Positions 28,934-37,307 of a stretch of DNA of 64,000 nt are shown here, one piece after another. The stretch is taken from positions 3,475,456 to 3,539,455 of the forward strand of contig NZ_KZ454944.1 of assembly GCF_002797415.1 (NCBI RefSeq). Reading direction: 5' to 3'. Each line of letters opens with the position of its first letter. Position 1 is the first letter of the stretch. The translations under genes were made by a program, and so were the position numbers. The notes under the pieces are model-generated. The model did no database searches and had not been told where the DNA came from. It was given only the letters and a program-made list of their open reading frames with translations. Source of the DNA: Bacillus alkalisoli. Its GTDB lineage: Bacteria; Bacillota; Bacilli; Bacillales; Bacillaceae_I.

Positions 28934-29070
28934 TTCGCCGATAACTTATTATTTTCGCCGATTAAAAATTTTTGTCGCTGATTGGATGTTAGTTTTCGCC
29001 GGTTAATCCCCTATTTTCGCCGATAGAATCAAGTCTTTCGCCGATTAACCTGAGATTTTCGCCGATAAAC
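28934..29070. repeat. Array of seven TTTTCGCCGAT units with 20-21 bp period
   Basis: The core CGCCGAT (some copies with one or two changes) begins at 28936, 28956, 28976, 28997, 29018, 29039 and 29060, giving spacings of 20, 20, 21, 21, 21 and 21. The ~10 bases between cores vary. On the minus strand the units read as heptads such as 'IGENLRL' and 'IGERLDS', but stops interrupt them. Too short for CRISPR repeats. Confidence 0.8.
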
Positions 29071-29266
29071 CCGAAATGCTTCATCAACAAACCTAAAAAA
29101 GCACCAACTTTTGCAGAATACTTCCATTGAAAACTCCAAAAAATAAATTTTTTTGGGGTAAACTTTCATTTTGAATTTTTTTGTTCCGATATTGGATCCC
29201 CTTTCCGATTTCTCATGACTACAATTGGAAAAATTGCACAGTATATATTTATATATAGTGCTAGGA

Positions 29267-30391
29267 ATGGAGCTTGTGGATGTGATTATATTCGGTATTG
29301 TTTTCTTATTGATATATGTTGCACTCGTTTTTTATATTGGTTGGAGTGGTTGGGGTTGGATGAAGTCTTGGGTGAAAGATGAAATTTCATGGAAAGTTAA
29401 ACTCCTTTATATTGTCACACTTACATTCGTTTCTACATCGTTTATATTAGGGAGATTTTTTCAAAATACATTACTACATATTGTTGGCTCATTATGGATG
29501 GCGTTTTTTTACTTATTGCTTGTCCTTTTGCCTTTAGTACATATTAGCGTTTGGTTGCTTACGTTTACTCGACTTTCCAGAAGGCATCTTGATAGATGGT
29601 CGAGTATAGTAACGATTGGTTTGACTTTTTCTTTAGTTGGCTTAGGGTTATACAATGCGTATTCTCCAATCGTTCAAACATATGAAGTTCATATAGAAAA
29701 AAACACTCCTACAACTGAACGTCTTCAAATAGTGATGGCGTCGGATATGCATTTTGGCGTTCTTTCCAATAGAAGACATGCAGCTCGGATGGTGAAAGAA
29801 ATAAACGCATTGAATCCTGATCTTGTCGTTTTTCCTGGCGATATTGTAGACGATGATATTGATCCGTTTGTAATCCAAGGAATTCACGAAGTGCTAGCAC
29901 AGATTAATGCGCCACTTGGCGTTTACATCTCTCTCGGAAATCACGATAAGCATAGTGGTCCGATAGAAGATTTAATCGTCGCTTTAGAAAGAGGAAATGT
30001 CAAAGTATTATATGACGAAGCTGTTATGGTGATGGAAGATATTATTTTAATAGGGCGACGTGACCGAACGAACAGAGGTAGGCAGGATATAGCATCTCTG
30101 ACTAAGGATATTCCATTAGATAAAACCGCTATTTTACTAGAACATCAACCTTATGATTTAGATGTTGCACAAGAAAATGGCATTGACCTTATCCTTTCTG
30201 GCCATACCCACCTAGGTCAAATCTTCCCCGGAAGCTTGATCACTAGACGAATCTATGAAAATGATTGGGGCTATATGAAGAAAGATTCGCTCCATTCTAT
30301 TGTTTCCATGGGGTATGGATTTTGGGGTCCACCAATTCGATTAGGAACTCGGTCGGAAATAGTCCAAATAATCGTTACTATAGGGGGGTGA
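29267..30391 (+). CDS. Membrane metallophosphoesterase (YkuE/YaeI type)
   Basis: About 374 residues; ATG 29267 is preferred over a TTG at 29225, but neither has a good ribosome site and a GTG near 29279 is also possible. Four N-terminal membrane segments come first. The calcineurin-like domain follows: 'MASDMHFGVLS' (DxH), 'VVFPGDIVDDD' (GDxxD), 'SLGNHDKHSG' (GNHD) and 'LILSGHTHLGQIFPG' (GHTHxGQ). All metal ligands are present. Relatives hydrolyse phosphodiesters of lipids or nucleotides at the membrane. A hairpin repeat follows the stop. Confidence 0.88.
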   Translation: MELVDVIIFGIVFLLIYVALVFYIGWSGWGWMKSWVKDEISWKVKLLYIVTLTFVSTSFILGRFFQNTLLHIVGSLWMAFFYLLLVLLPLVHISVWLLTFTRLSRRHLDRWSSIVTIGLTFSLVGLGLYNAYSPIVQTYEVHIEKNTPTTERLQIVMASDMHFGVLSNRRHAARMVKEINALNPDLVVFPGDIVDDDIDPFVIQGIHEVLAQINAPLGVYISLGNHDKHSGPIEDLIVALERGNVKVLYDEAVMVMEDIILIGRRDRTNRGRQDIASLTKDIPLDKTAILLEHQPYDLDVAQENGIDLILSGHTHLGQIFPGSLITRRIYENDWGYMKKDSLHSIVSMGYGFWGPPIRLGTRSEIVQIIVTIGG

Positions 30392-30394
30392 AAC

Positions 30395-30504
30395 GGGGAC
30401 GAGGTTCGGTTTCTCACTTTTATCGTGAAAAAGGCGGCTTTTTGGACGCGGAGTTATTTCTAAAGCTAATCATGCTGAAAATGTGAAATCAAACCCCGTC
30501 CCCA
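30395..30504. repeat. GGGACGGGGTT-type hairpin repeat, long loop
   Basis: Left arm GGGGACGAGGTTCGGTTTCTCAC, right arm GTGAAATCAAACCCCGTCCCC (shown joined at the arms only). It starts at the end of the metallophosphoesterase gene. Confidence 0.7.
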
Positions 30505-30584
30505 TTTTGCACAGATTGACCACTGCTCCTGTTTGCTTTAGAATTATCCTTGCAAATCAAATCTAGTAAACACGAGCGTGATGC

Positions 30585-32294
30585 ATGGTGAAAAGACATT
30601 TCTTCTTTCTTAAATCTAACTATATCTACCTAGCAATTACTTCCATAATTGGCTGTGCGCTTTTTTTACAGCAAGTTATTATTCCGTTTACTCCACTTTC
30701 TATAAACGGGGTTTTATTTGTTCTCCTTTCCATTTCCATCTTACTTTTAAATAGATTCAGAGTTGTTTTACCTCTTGTTGGTAATGGTTTCTCTATGGAT
30801 ACTTCGATATATTTGGCAACGATTTATTTATTTGGATTAGAAAATACTTTATGGTTACTTTTCATAAGCGCTTTCCTCATTTATTTGCTTGAACGAGTTT
30901 CCGAGTGGTGGAAGCAAGTATTTAACTTTTCTATTTATGCAATCATGATCTTTATTTCTTACCAATTTTTTATTTGGCTAGGGGGAGAGGTTGGAGCACT
31001 TTCTCTTGAATACTTACATGCTTATATTTTTGCTATCACCATCTATTTTTTCATAAATACTTTGTTAATCGCTTTATATTTTGCACTAGCTACGCAAGAC
31101 AATGTTCTTCTAATCATGAAGAGTATTGCCAAGGATTCTGTTACTCACTATTTGAGTACCGTATTGCTAGCATTAATATTAACGATATTACTAGGGGTTT
31201 ATCCCGTTTTTGGCCTTATAATTTTTACTTTGACAATCATTTTCATATCGATTAGTTTTAATAACTATTTCCAACTGTATGAGCAAACGAAGAAAGACAA
31301 AATATACAGAGAACAAATTTTAAATTCTTTACCAGTCGGAATTATTACCGCCGATAACCTTACTAACAAATATTCCTTAAACACCGCTGCTTCCAAATTA
31401 ATAAAGATAGATCCTCTTGAAATCAAGTACTGGCAAAAGAAACGGCAAGAAAACGAACAATTTTGGAACATTCTTTTTTCTAAAGAAATATGCAAAAACC
31501 AAAAGGTTACGTTCAAAACAGAGAATGACAACCACCTTCTTCTCGTCTCGCAATCAGAGTTGCGCGACCAGCATGATAGCCTTATTGGGACAATTTTTCA
31601 CTTTATCGATATTACGGAAACGGAAGAGTTACAAAATCGGATTCATCATTCAGAAAAGTTGGCATTACTTGGGGAACTTGCTGCCGGTGCTGCTCACGAA
31701 ATAAGAAACCCTCTTACTGTAATTTATGGCTTTCTTACACTTATGAAACAGTCATTCACCAAAGAGGTGAGCAATAAATTTCAAGTACCCCTTTTATTGA
31801 AAGAGTTTGAGCGAATTAATACGATTGTGGAAGAAATGTTGATGATTGCTAAACCTGGTGCACCGATTGTAAAAGAAGCGACGGTGAGAGAAGTACTAGC
31901 TGATATGCCGAGTGTGATTGGAGATAGTCCGGAGTTAAGATTGGATTTACAATTAGATGAAACTCCGTTATTACTAGATACGAAGCAAATGAAACAAGTC
32001 TTTTATAATCTATTGAGAAATAGTAAAGAAGCCATGAATGGAAAAGGCACGATCTCTATTCACTCCAAAAAAGAGAGCCATTCATACCAACTGTTTATTT
32101 CAGACACTGGCAGTGGTATTGAGGGGTATATGAAGAAAACACTTTTCGATCCATTTTCTACTTCAAAAGAATCTGGAACTGGACTAGGTCTAACGATTGT
32201 TCAACGGATTATAGAGAATCATAATGGGAAGATAGAAGTTCATACCACTTCTAAACACGGCACAACATTTTTAATTACATTTCCACTTCCGTAA
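30585..32294 (+). CDS. Orphan sensor histidine kinase (sporulation-kinase-like)
   Basis: 569 residues from ATG 30585 (ATG 30581 is out of frame; the ribosome site is weak). Six or so N-terminal membrane segments come first, then a PAS-like domain ('ILNSLPVGIITADNLTNKYS'), the H-box 'GELAAGAAHEIRNPLTVIYG', an N-box 'QVFYNLLRNSKEAMNG', and the G boxes 'ISDTGSGIEGYMK' and 'ESGTGLGLTIVQRII'. No response regulator is adjacent. The 'GELAAG-AHEIRNPLT' H-box is typical of kinases that feed the sporulation phosphorelay in Bacilli, so that role is inferred. A terminator follows. Confidence 0.9.
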   Translation: MVKRHFFFLKSNYIYLAITSIIGCALFLQQVIIPFTPLSINGVLFVLLSISILLLNRFRVVLPLVGNGFSMDTSIYLATIYLFGLENTLWLLFISAFLIYLLERVSEWWKQVFNFSIYAIMIFISYQFFIWLGGEVGALSLEYLHAYIFAITIYFFINTLLIALYFALATQDNVLLIMKSIAKDSVTHYLSTVLLALILTILLGVYPVFGLIIFTLTIIFISISFNNYFQLYEQTKKDKIYREQILNSLPVGIITADNLTNKYSLNTAASKLIKIDPLEIKYWQKKRQENEQFWNILFSKEICKNQKVTFKTENDNHLLLVSQSELRDQHDSLIGTIFHFIDITETEELQNRIHHSEKLALLGELAAGAAHEIRNPLTVIYGFLTLMKQSFTKEVSNKFQVPLLLKEFERINTIVEEMLMIAKPGAPIVKEATVREVLADMPSVIGDSPELRLDLQLDETPLLLDTKQMKQVFYNLLRNSKEAMNGKGTISIHSKKESHSYQLFISDTGSGIEGYMKKTLFDPFSTSKESGTGLGLTIVQRIIENHNGKIEVHTTSKHGTTFLITFPLP

Positions 32295-32300
32295 AAGTTG

Positions 32301-32330
32301 AAAGAGCCTTCCAATGGACAGGCTCTTTTT
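32301..32330 (+). terminator. Intrinsic terminator
   Basis: AAAGAGCC, a 12-base loop, GGCTCTTTTT. It closes the kinase gene. Confidence 0.85.
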
Positions 32331-32339
32331 GCATTCTTC

Positions 32340-32519
32340 TTAATCTTGATAGCTAGATAAGTCTTGTTGAACGGATTGAAGCGATTGGATTGCTTGTTCA
32401 ATTTTGTTTTTGTTTTCTGGCTTTTCCGCACAGCTTAATGCTTGTTGTAAACTACCCATTGTACTTTGAACAGACGACATACTTTGATTCACGTAATCTT
32501 GTGCATTTTGATTTTGCAT
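32340..32519 (-). CDS. Small hypothetical helical protein
   Basis: 59 residues from ATG 32519, chosen because AAGGAGG sits nine bases upstream. The sequence is glutamine/serine-rich and likely helical ('VNQSMSSVQSTMGSLQQALS', 'IEQAIQSLQSVQQDLSSYQD'), with one cysteine. Similar short proteins are scattered through Bacillaceae, but I do not recognise the family. It is convergent with the histidine kinase gene. Confidence 0.75.
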   Translation of the reverse strand: MQNQNAQDYVNQSMSSVQSTMGSLQQALSCAEKPENKNKIEQAIQSLQSVQQDLSSYQD

Positions 32520-32588
32520 TATGTAAAACCTCCTTTTCACAATTTCACCTTAGTTTTTGCACCAACGTGGAAAAATATGCATGTGAAA

Positions 32589-32612
32589 TGGGGACGGGGT
32601 TCGTTTCACATT
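32589..32612 (+). repeat. Single arm of a GGGACGGGGTT-type repeat
   Basis: GGGGACGGGGTTCGTTTCAC with no matching right arm nearby. A half-element. Confidence 0.6.
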
Positions 32613-32698
32613 TAAACTAGGTTTCGAATGGGAGGTGAGCGAAAGAAGTGTGAGGATTGATTTGTTGTAAATTAATATGGTTTGGAGGAGGGGGGTGA

Positions 32699-32877
32699 AT
32701 TGAAACACAAGACTTGCGGATTGAAACAGTAAAGTGCGTGATTGAAACACAACATGTATAAATTGAAACACAAATGTAAGGATTAACGTTTCCACATTAA
32801 AATTGAAACACAAGGCTTGTGGATTGAAACAGAAAGGCGTGAAATTGAAACACAACGCCAATAAATTGAAACACAAT
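32699..32877. repeat. Array of nine ATTGAAACACAA units with 20-21 bp period
   Basis: TTGAAACA or a variant begins at 32700, 32721, 32742, 32763, 32783 (degenerate), 32803, 32824, 32845 and 32866. Spacings are 21, 21, 21, 20, 20, 21, 21 and 21. The 9-10 bases between units vary. On the plus strand the units encode heptads such as 'LKHKACG', 'LKQKGVK' and 'LKHNANK', but stops break the frame in the first half. Confidence 0.82.
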
Positions 32878-33051
32878 TCAATTGCATTGCGGGATGAAAA
32901 TATATTTCATTCAACCTTAACCATAAAGAACAGAAAAAGACCTAATTACGTGAAAGTTCCTCTTTTCCACGAAACTCGGTCTTTATTTTATCCCACTATT
33001 CTAAACCGACCACAATTCCTGCACTAAACAAAATCCTTATGTACAATACTC

Positions 33052-33618
33052 TTAAACCTTTAGCAAGCCGCGGAAACCTCTTGCGGCATAATAGGAATCA
33101 GCTCCGTTGTGGTACATAAAGATAGTGCCGTAGCGACGATCGCAAAAGATGGCACCGCCAAGTTTTCTTATATTAGCAGGTGTATTCACCCAACTCGATG
33201 TTTTCATATCAAAATTTCCAAGTTTCTGCAACTCTCGGTATTGTTCTTCCGATAAAAGTTCAATGCCCATGTCATTAGCCATATCAATCGCGCTATTTTC
33301 TGGCTTGTGTTTTTTTCTTGATTCTAGTGCTTCACGGTCGTAGCAAACACTTCTGCGACCTTTAGGACTTTCCGCTGAACAGTCATAAAAGATGTATTCG
33401 TGTTTCTCTTTATCATAACTAACTACATCCGGCTCACCGCCGGTTCTTTCCATTTCACTAAGAGACCACAGTTTTTCAAGATTAGTTTCCAATTTTGCTT
33501 GGACTCTAGCCCATTCTATTCCTTCATGGCGGTTTATATTTTTCTCGAATCGGTCTTTCAATATTTGGAGTAAACCTTCACGTTGTTGTACTGTCATTTC
33601 CTTATCTATATTTGTCAC
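33052..33618 (-). CDS. DUF4256 family protein
   Basis: 188 residues from GTG 33618, chosen because AAAGGAG lies nine bases upstream; the ATG at 33639 would place that ribosome site inside the gene. The sequence carries the DUF4256 pattern: 'LKDRFEKNINRHEGIEWARV', 'MERTGGEPDVVSYDKEKHEY', 'YDCSAESPKGRRSVCYDREA' and 'GAIFCDRRYGTIFMYHNGAD'. The family is widespread in bacteria and has no known function. Confidence 0.85.
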   Translation of the reverse strand: MTNIDKEMTVQQREGLLQILKDRFEKNINRHEGIEWARVQAKLETNLEKLWSLSEMERTGGEPDVVSYDKEKHEYIFYDCSAESPKGRRSVCYDREALESRKKHKPENSAIDMANDMGIELLSEEQYRELQKLGNFDMKTSSWVNTPANIRKLGGAIFCDRRYGTIFMYHNGADSYYAARGFRGLLKV

Positions 33619-33660
33619 AATAATTTGCTCCTTTAGCATAGGACTTAAATAATCGTTTCA

Positions 33661-34176
33661 TTAGCCGTTGAAGTATCTGTTAATAACTTTTGTGTTGCTA
33701 ATAACTTTTAGTTTATCTTTGTTTCCATATTTGCTGAAAAAGTTAACTCTTCCAACTTCCTCAAAGTGCCGATTCCATTTGAACATTTTAAAAAACAATT
33801 CAACTGTTGGCTTGTAATTTGATTTCTCTAATCCAAGTTTTTGTTTAAGAAATCTCTTTATTATTCGGTAGGTTCTAATTGAATACTTTGTATCCATATA
33901 AATAATCAAGTCTGCGGTTTCAAAACTTTTGCTCACCCAATCTTCATTATGTACCCCTTCGATAATCCAACTTTCTGATTGAATTATTGCATTTAAATGC
34001 TCTTCTCTTTCTTGTTCCGTTCTTCTTATATCACTAGAATTATTTCTTATCCAAACCACATTGTCTAATTCATAGTAAGGTATATTTAACGCCGACGATA
34101 ATTCTTTTGCTAAGGTCGTTTTACCACTTCCAACAGAGCCAATAATATGTATTTTTTTGGGGATTGTTTTTTTCAA
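33661..34176 (-). CDS. P-loop kinase-like protein (FlaR/topology-modulation-like)
   Basis: 171 residues from TTG 34176, preferred over GTG 34185 because AGGTGG sits six bases before the TTG. Walker A is 'IHIIGSVGSGKTTLAKEL', followed by 'IPYYELDNVVWIRNN' and 'WIIEGVHNEDW', the usual adenylate-kinase-like arrangement. 'ADLIIYMDT' is the Walker-B-like strand. The substrate is unknown. It is 42 bp upstream of the DUF4256 gene on the same strand and may be co-transcribed with it. Confidence 0.82.
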   Translation of the reverse strand: MKKTIPKKIHIIGSVGSGKTTLAKELSSALNIPYYELDNVVWIRNNSSDIRRTEQEREEHLNAIIQSESWIIEGVHNEDWVSKSFETADLIIYMDTKYSIRTYRIIKRFLKQKLGLEKSNYKPTVELFFKMFKWNRHFEEVGRVNFFSKYGNKDKLKVISNTKVINRYFNG

Positions 34177-34324
34177 TAATACCACCTAATCCATAATAGT
34201 TTTCTATACCATATTCTATTACGGAGTATGATTTCCCTTTTGAGTTATTAAATATGGGAGGGGGTATTTCTAAAGCACGGGGACGTTTCTAACAGGGGGC
34301 AATCGGAAGCTTTGCACGAAAATA

Positions 34325-34355
34325 GGCACAACTAGCGAATGATACTAGTTGTGCC
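34325..34355. terminator. Hairpin, possible terminator
   Basis: GGCACAACTAG, a nine-base loop, CTAGTTGTGCC, then TTAGCTTTTC on the plus side. It lies between the P-loop gene and a small minus-strand gene. Confidence 0.5.
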
Positions 34356-34459
34356 TTAGCTTTTCTTTGCTTCTTCTTTCATTGATAGGTAATCATATAT
34401 GACAATCCATAAGAAAAAAACACAGGTACGTAAGTAACTATCATACCTGGACCCATTAA

Positions 34460-34621
34460 CTATTCCTGACGAACTTGTGGCTTTACATTTTGACCGTTTT
34501 CAATGCCATTTTCTTCTTGAACATTCAATTGTATTCTTTTATTTTCCATACTTTCCTGCTTCATCGTCACTGTCGAATGTACATTATTATTTCTACTAGC
34601 TTGATTATTCCAATCTGTCAT
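34460..34621 (-). CDS. Small hydrophilic hypothetical protein
   Basis: 53 residues from ATG 34621 with GGTGGTGAATAAG upstream: 'MTDWNNQASRNNNVHSTVTM' then 'KQESMENKRIQLNVQEENGI' and a Q/N-rich tail. The composition (Asn, Gln, Lys, few hydrophobics) suggests a disordered or spore-type small protein. No family is recognised. The ribosome site is the main reason for calling it. Confidence 0.6.
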   Translation of the reverse strand: MTDWNNQASRNNNVHSTVTMKQESMENKRIQLNVQEENGIENGQNVKPQVRQE

Positions 34622-34910
34622 CTTATTCACCACCATACTAAAAGTAACTTTTTTAGTATGTGAATTTCTCTACTATTTATTAGTATCTAATATTGTAAAA
34701 TATATTTAGCACTCCATTTTCAAATGGAAAAACTGTTAATAGTGCCTGCAAATTACTATTGTAAAATTACTATTTAAAATGTTAAATTCACCTTCAGGCA
34801 CATAGATCATTTATACATAACCAATCGAAACATTCTTTAATCAAACGTTTGTTTAAAAATTTCTATTTAGCTATCTTTCTAACTTAAGTGAGAAATTTAA
34901 CCCCATCCCT

Positions 34911-35282
34911 CTATTTGCGCCAAAAAGTAGAACAGTCTGCCTTGTCTTGAATATTAAACTCAATCATTTTCTCCAGTAAAGAGTAATCCAGTGGGCCATT
35001 CCAAGGAATTCGGATAATCTCCTTTGTGTAGTCATAGCCTGCCTTAACAATGTCATCCTCTACATGAGAAATCGTAACGGCTTCAGGAGCAACAGCTAAA
35101 TGCTTTTTAGAAACGCTAAAACCAATAATGTATGTACCATGGTCTGTAAACATCGGTTGCTTCCATTTTATTACTGACTGTAGGTTAGGGTATTTATCTT
35201 CTATCCAATTAAATACTTCTTCCGTTCTTTCTCGGTGAGAAGGGTTGTCCATCCCCGCTAAAAAATCAACTAAAGATTCCAA
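34911..35282 (-). CDS. DUF1801 (YdhG/YdeI-type) protein
   Basis: 123 residues from TTG 35282, preferred because TAGGAGAG lies eight bases upstream and the product then begins 'MESLVDFLAGMDNPSHRER', as relatives do. The DUF1801 core is 'WIEDKYPNLQSVIKWKQPMF' followed by 'TDHGTYIIGFSVSKKHLAVA'. Relatives include frataxin-like iron chaperones and YdhG/YdeI proteins. The C-terminal 'IRIPWNGPLDYSLLEKMIEF' is conserved. Confidence 0.85.
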   Translation of the reverse strand: MESLVDFLAGMDNPSHRERTEEVFNWIEDKYPNLQSVIKWKQPMFTDHGTYIIGFSVSKKHLAVAPEAVTISHVEDDIVKAGYDYTKEIIRIPWNGPLDYSLLEKMIEFNIQDKADCSTFWRK

Positions 35283-35400
35283 GTTGTTCTCTCCTATCTT
35301 CTTAATTAATGGCCAGTCCATCGATATAATAAGTATTAACGTAGGGGTGCTGGCCACAATGTGTTTGCTAAATATATCTTTATATTATCATATTCGAAAC

Positions 35401-35464
35401 GAGCAGAAGGCACAGAAACTTGAATCACTAAATGATTCAGAGTGTCTGTACCCTCTGCTCTTTG
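35401..35464. other. Long imperfect hairpin
   Basis: GAGCAGAAGGCACAGA ... TGTCTGTACCCTCTGCTCTTTG with an inner TGAATCACTAAATGATTCA stem. It resembles a terminator for plus-strand transcription, but no plus-strand gene ends here. Confidence 0.5.
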
Positions 35465-35627
35465 TATTTCTTTTAATATTAAATTGTTTACCTAAAACAA
35501 TGAAAGCCCTACCTCTCTTTCATCCTTACGGATCCTTGTCCGTGCCAGTGTGAATCAGGATTGCAAAAATCAAATGATTATTTTATCAGGTTGATAAAAC
35601 TTCAAACGTTCGTAAAAGAAATTTAAA
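35465..35627. other. Intergenic stretch without a gene
   Basis: AT-rich sequence with an ATTTTATCAGGTTGATAAAA palindrome near 35579-35598. Nothing else was found. Confidence 0.4.
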
Positions 35628-35682
35628 GGAGTTCGTTACAGTGTATGACTATTAAACGAACCGTAATTATGAAATGGATTCA
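35628..35682. repeat. MITE-like element, internally deleted copy
   Basis: It begins with GGAGTTCGTTACAGTGTATG (the left end of the 42358-42507 copy, diverged) and jumps straight to TTAAACGAACCGTAATTATG and GAAATGGATTCA (the right end). Only about 55 bp remain. Confidence 0.6.
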
Positions 35683-35850
35683 ATTAAAATGGATTAGATT
35701 GTAGAATTAACAAAAGAGGTTAATGGTGCTCTAAAAGTGAGTTGGAGCAGTTGAATGTTCTTTGAAATGATTTACTTTTAATACTACTAATTATATTCCC
35801 CAAAAATTTCAAGACATTTTCGGGAGGTGTTATACATGCTTTAATTAACC

Positions 35851-36312
35851 TTAACAGAAACTTTTTATTTGATTTTCAGTGATCCCTTTAATTAATCTCA
35901 GTTCACTAATTAAAAATTCATTTGCGTTTTTCAACATTTTCTTTTCGCTTGAATTAAGTGCATTTTCGTTCTTCATACGCATTAAATCACGTACAACTTC
36001 AGCACCTTCTTGTATTTTACCCGTTTTTATTTTGTTTGTGTTAACTTTAAACCTTTCTTTCCACGGAAGTAAACTATCTGATTCACCATTCTGGAAAATG
36101 TGTATGATGTGTTTTAATGCAATTATGTCAGTAACTGGACGTATACTTGAACTCACTATTTTACTAACAGGAATCATGACTTGCATATTACTAATTAACA
36201 TTTTTATAACATAATACTGTTGTTTTTCCCCTGAGATTTCTTTCTCTTCGATGTCTTTAATAATACCTGCTCCGTGCATTGGATAAATAATGTTATCGCC
36301 AATTTGAAACAA
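35851..36312 (-). CDS. ydeB: CarD/CdnL-like transcription regulator
   Basis: 153 residues from TTG 36312, preferred because GGAGGTGG precedes it by about eight bases and the product then begins 'MFQIGDNIIYPMHGAGIIKD', the expected CarD start. The N-terminal Tudor-like RNA-polymerase-interaction domain ('GDNIIYPMHGAGIIKDIEEK', 'QYYVIKMLISNMQVMIPV') is followed by an alpha-helical DNA-binding half. CarD proteins stabilise promoter open complexes. It matches B. subtilis YdeB as I recall it. Confidence 0.85.
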   Translation of the reverse strand: MFQIGDNIIYPMHGAGIIKDIEEKEISGEKQQYYVIKMLISNMQVMIPVSKIVSSSIRPVTDIIALKHIIHIFQNGESDSLLPWKERFKVNTNKIKTGKIQEGAEVVRDLMRMKNENALNSSEKKMLKNANEFLISELRLIKGITENQIKSFC

Positions 36313-36689
36313 ATAATCCACCTCCATATTTGGTAACCTTCTTAATCTTACCATAAATACTTATTTTTATCAAAATTTTAATAATATCATAAATTTATTT
36401 TCCACGTCAATAACTTTTTCATTAAAAATTAAAGAAAGTAAAAAGAAAAAATAGGAGTCGTTTTGCTTACCAATAAAGGGAAGGTATATTTTTAAACGCA
36501 AATGCTTATTCCTCTACTAATTAACTTAGATTACTTTTCACTTGAAAACGATAGGTTGTATGTCTTTTAACCCCAAACAATTAACCATTACATCAAGCAC
36601 TTGATCAAAACAACAATCATAATGACTTCTTTTTTGAGCTGCGTGATTGCTCTTCTTTTTCTTTGCGGATTTTTTCTATTCCCAACAAC
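36313..36689. other. AT-rich upstream region of the CarD-like and cold-shock genes
   Basis: A divergent intergenic region of very low GC content. No gene is supported. The short minus-strand frame across 36588-36917 covers the cold-shock promoter antisense and is rejected. Confidence 0.4.
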
Positions 36690-36718
36690 TTGAAATTCAT
36701 TTTGTTTTATGATACAAT
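36690..36718 (+). promoter_or_regulatory. Sigma-A promoter of the cold-shock gene
   Basis: -35 TTGAAA at 36690-36695, a 17-bp spacer, -10 TACAAT at 36713-36718. It leaves a ~105-nt leader before the ATG, typical of cold-shock mRNAs. Confidence 0.75.
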
Positions 36719-36830
36719 AAAGAAGAATTATTTTTGTTCGGTGTAAATGATAGTATGAATAACTTTTCATCTTGATACTTTGGCAAGGATAGTAATACAT
36801 TGTGTGATAACGCACTAGGAGGCAACAAAA

Positions 36831-37031
36831 ATGGAACAAGGTACAGTAAAATGGTTTAATGCAGAAAAAGGTTTTGGCTTTATCGAACGTGAAAATGGTG
36901 ACGATGTATTCGTACATTTCTCCGCAATCAATAGTGACGGCTTCAAATCTTTAGACGAAGGTCAAAAAGTAACGTTTGACGTTGAGCAAGGTGCTCGTGG
37001 AGCTCAAGCTGCTAACGTTCAAAAAGCTTAA
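36831..37031 (+). CDS. Cold-shock protein (CspA/B family)
   Basis: 66 residues from ATG 36831 behind AGGAGGCAACAAA. The single OB-fold cold-shock domain has RNP1 'KGFGFIE' and RNP2 'VFVHFS', with '[19 protein letters not shown]' at the start. It binds single-stranded RNA/DNA and acts as an RNA chaperone. The length is standard. The ~105-nt 5' leader is consistent with temperature-dependent control. A strong terminator follows. Confidence 0.95.
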   Translation: MEQGTVKWFNAEKGFGFIERENGDDVFVHFSAINSDGFKSLDEGQKVTFDVEQGARGAQAANVQKA

Positions 37032-37049
37032 TCTTAAAATGTTTATACA

Positions 37050-37080
37050 AACAGGCTCTTTATAGAGGGCCTGTTTTTTT
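37050..37080 (+). terminator. Intrinsic terminator of the cold-shock gene
   Basis: ACAGGCTCTTTATAGAGGGCCTGT followed by TTTTTTT. Confidence 0.85.
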
Positions 37081-37166
37081 GTTCTCTGTATAATACTTAA
37101 CAAACGTTCGAGTAGGAAAGTGGTACAGGTAATGGTAAAGGATCTAAAGTTTTTGCCAAAGAAATC

Positions 37167-37216
37167 GGGGCCAGACCACCAGTAAGTAAAGGTTTTACCG
37201 AACTGGGACTTGCCCC
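37167..37216. repeat. CCAGACC-type hairpin repeat
   Basis: GGGGCCAGACCACCAGT ... ACTGGGACTTGCCCC, with the loop AAGGTTTTACCGAACTGG shared with copies at 40155, 43941, 59963 and 62917. Confidence 0.75.
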
Positions 37217-37244
37217 AAAGCCCCAAATTAACGACTACATACGT

Positions 37245-37282
37245 AAAAAGCTTAGAGAGTCCAGATTCTCTAAGCTTTTTTA
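37245..37282. terminator. Bidirectional terminator
   Basis: AAAAAGCTTAGAGAGTC / GATTCTCTAAGCTTTTTT. A-run and T-run on both sides. It serves the minus-strand lipoprotein gene. Confidence 0.8.
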
Positions 37283-37307
37283 TCTTTTTTATTCCACTAG
37301 CTGCCCT

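Noticed and set aside
28934..29070. Possible CRISPR array
   Set aside because: The repeated part is only ~11 bp and the filler ~10 bp, far below CRISPR sizes, and no cas gene is nearby.
32550..32876. Minus-strand open frame of 108 codons over the second 21-bp array, and plus-strand frame 32803-33027
   Set aside because: Both are by-products of the 21-bp period (7 codons). Neither has a ribosome site, and the heptad frame is broken by stops in the rest of the array.
36588..36917. Minus-strand frame of 109 codons across the cold-shock promoter
   Set aside because: It lies antisense to the promoter and leader of the cold-shock gene and has unnatural composition.
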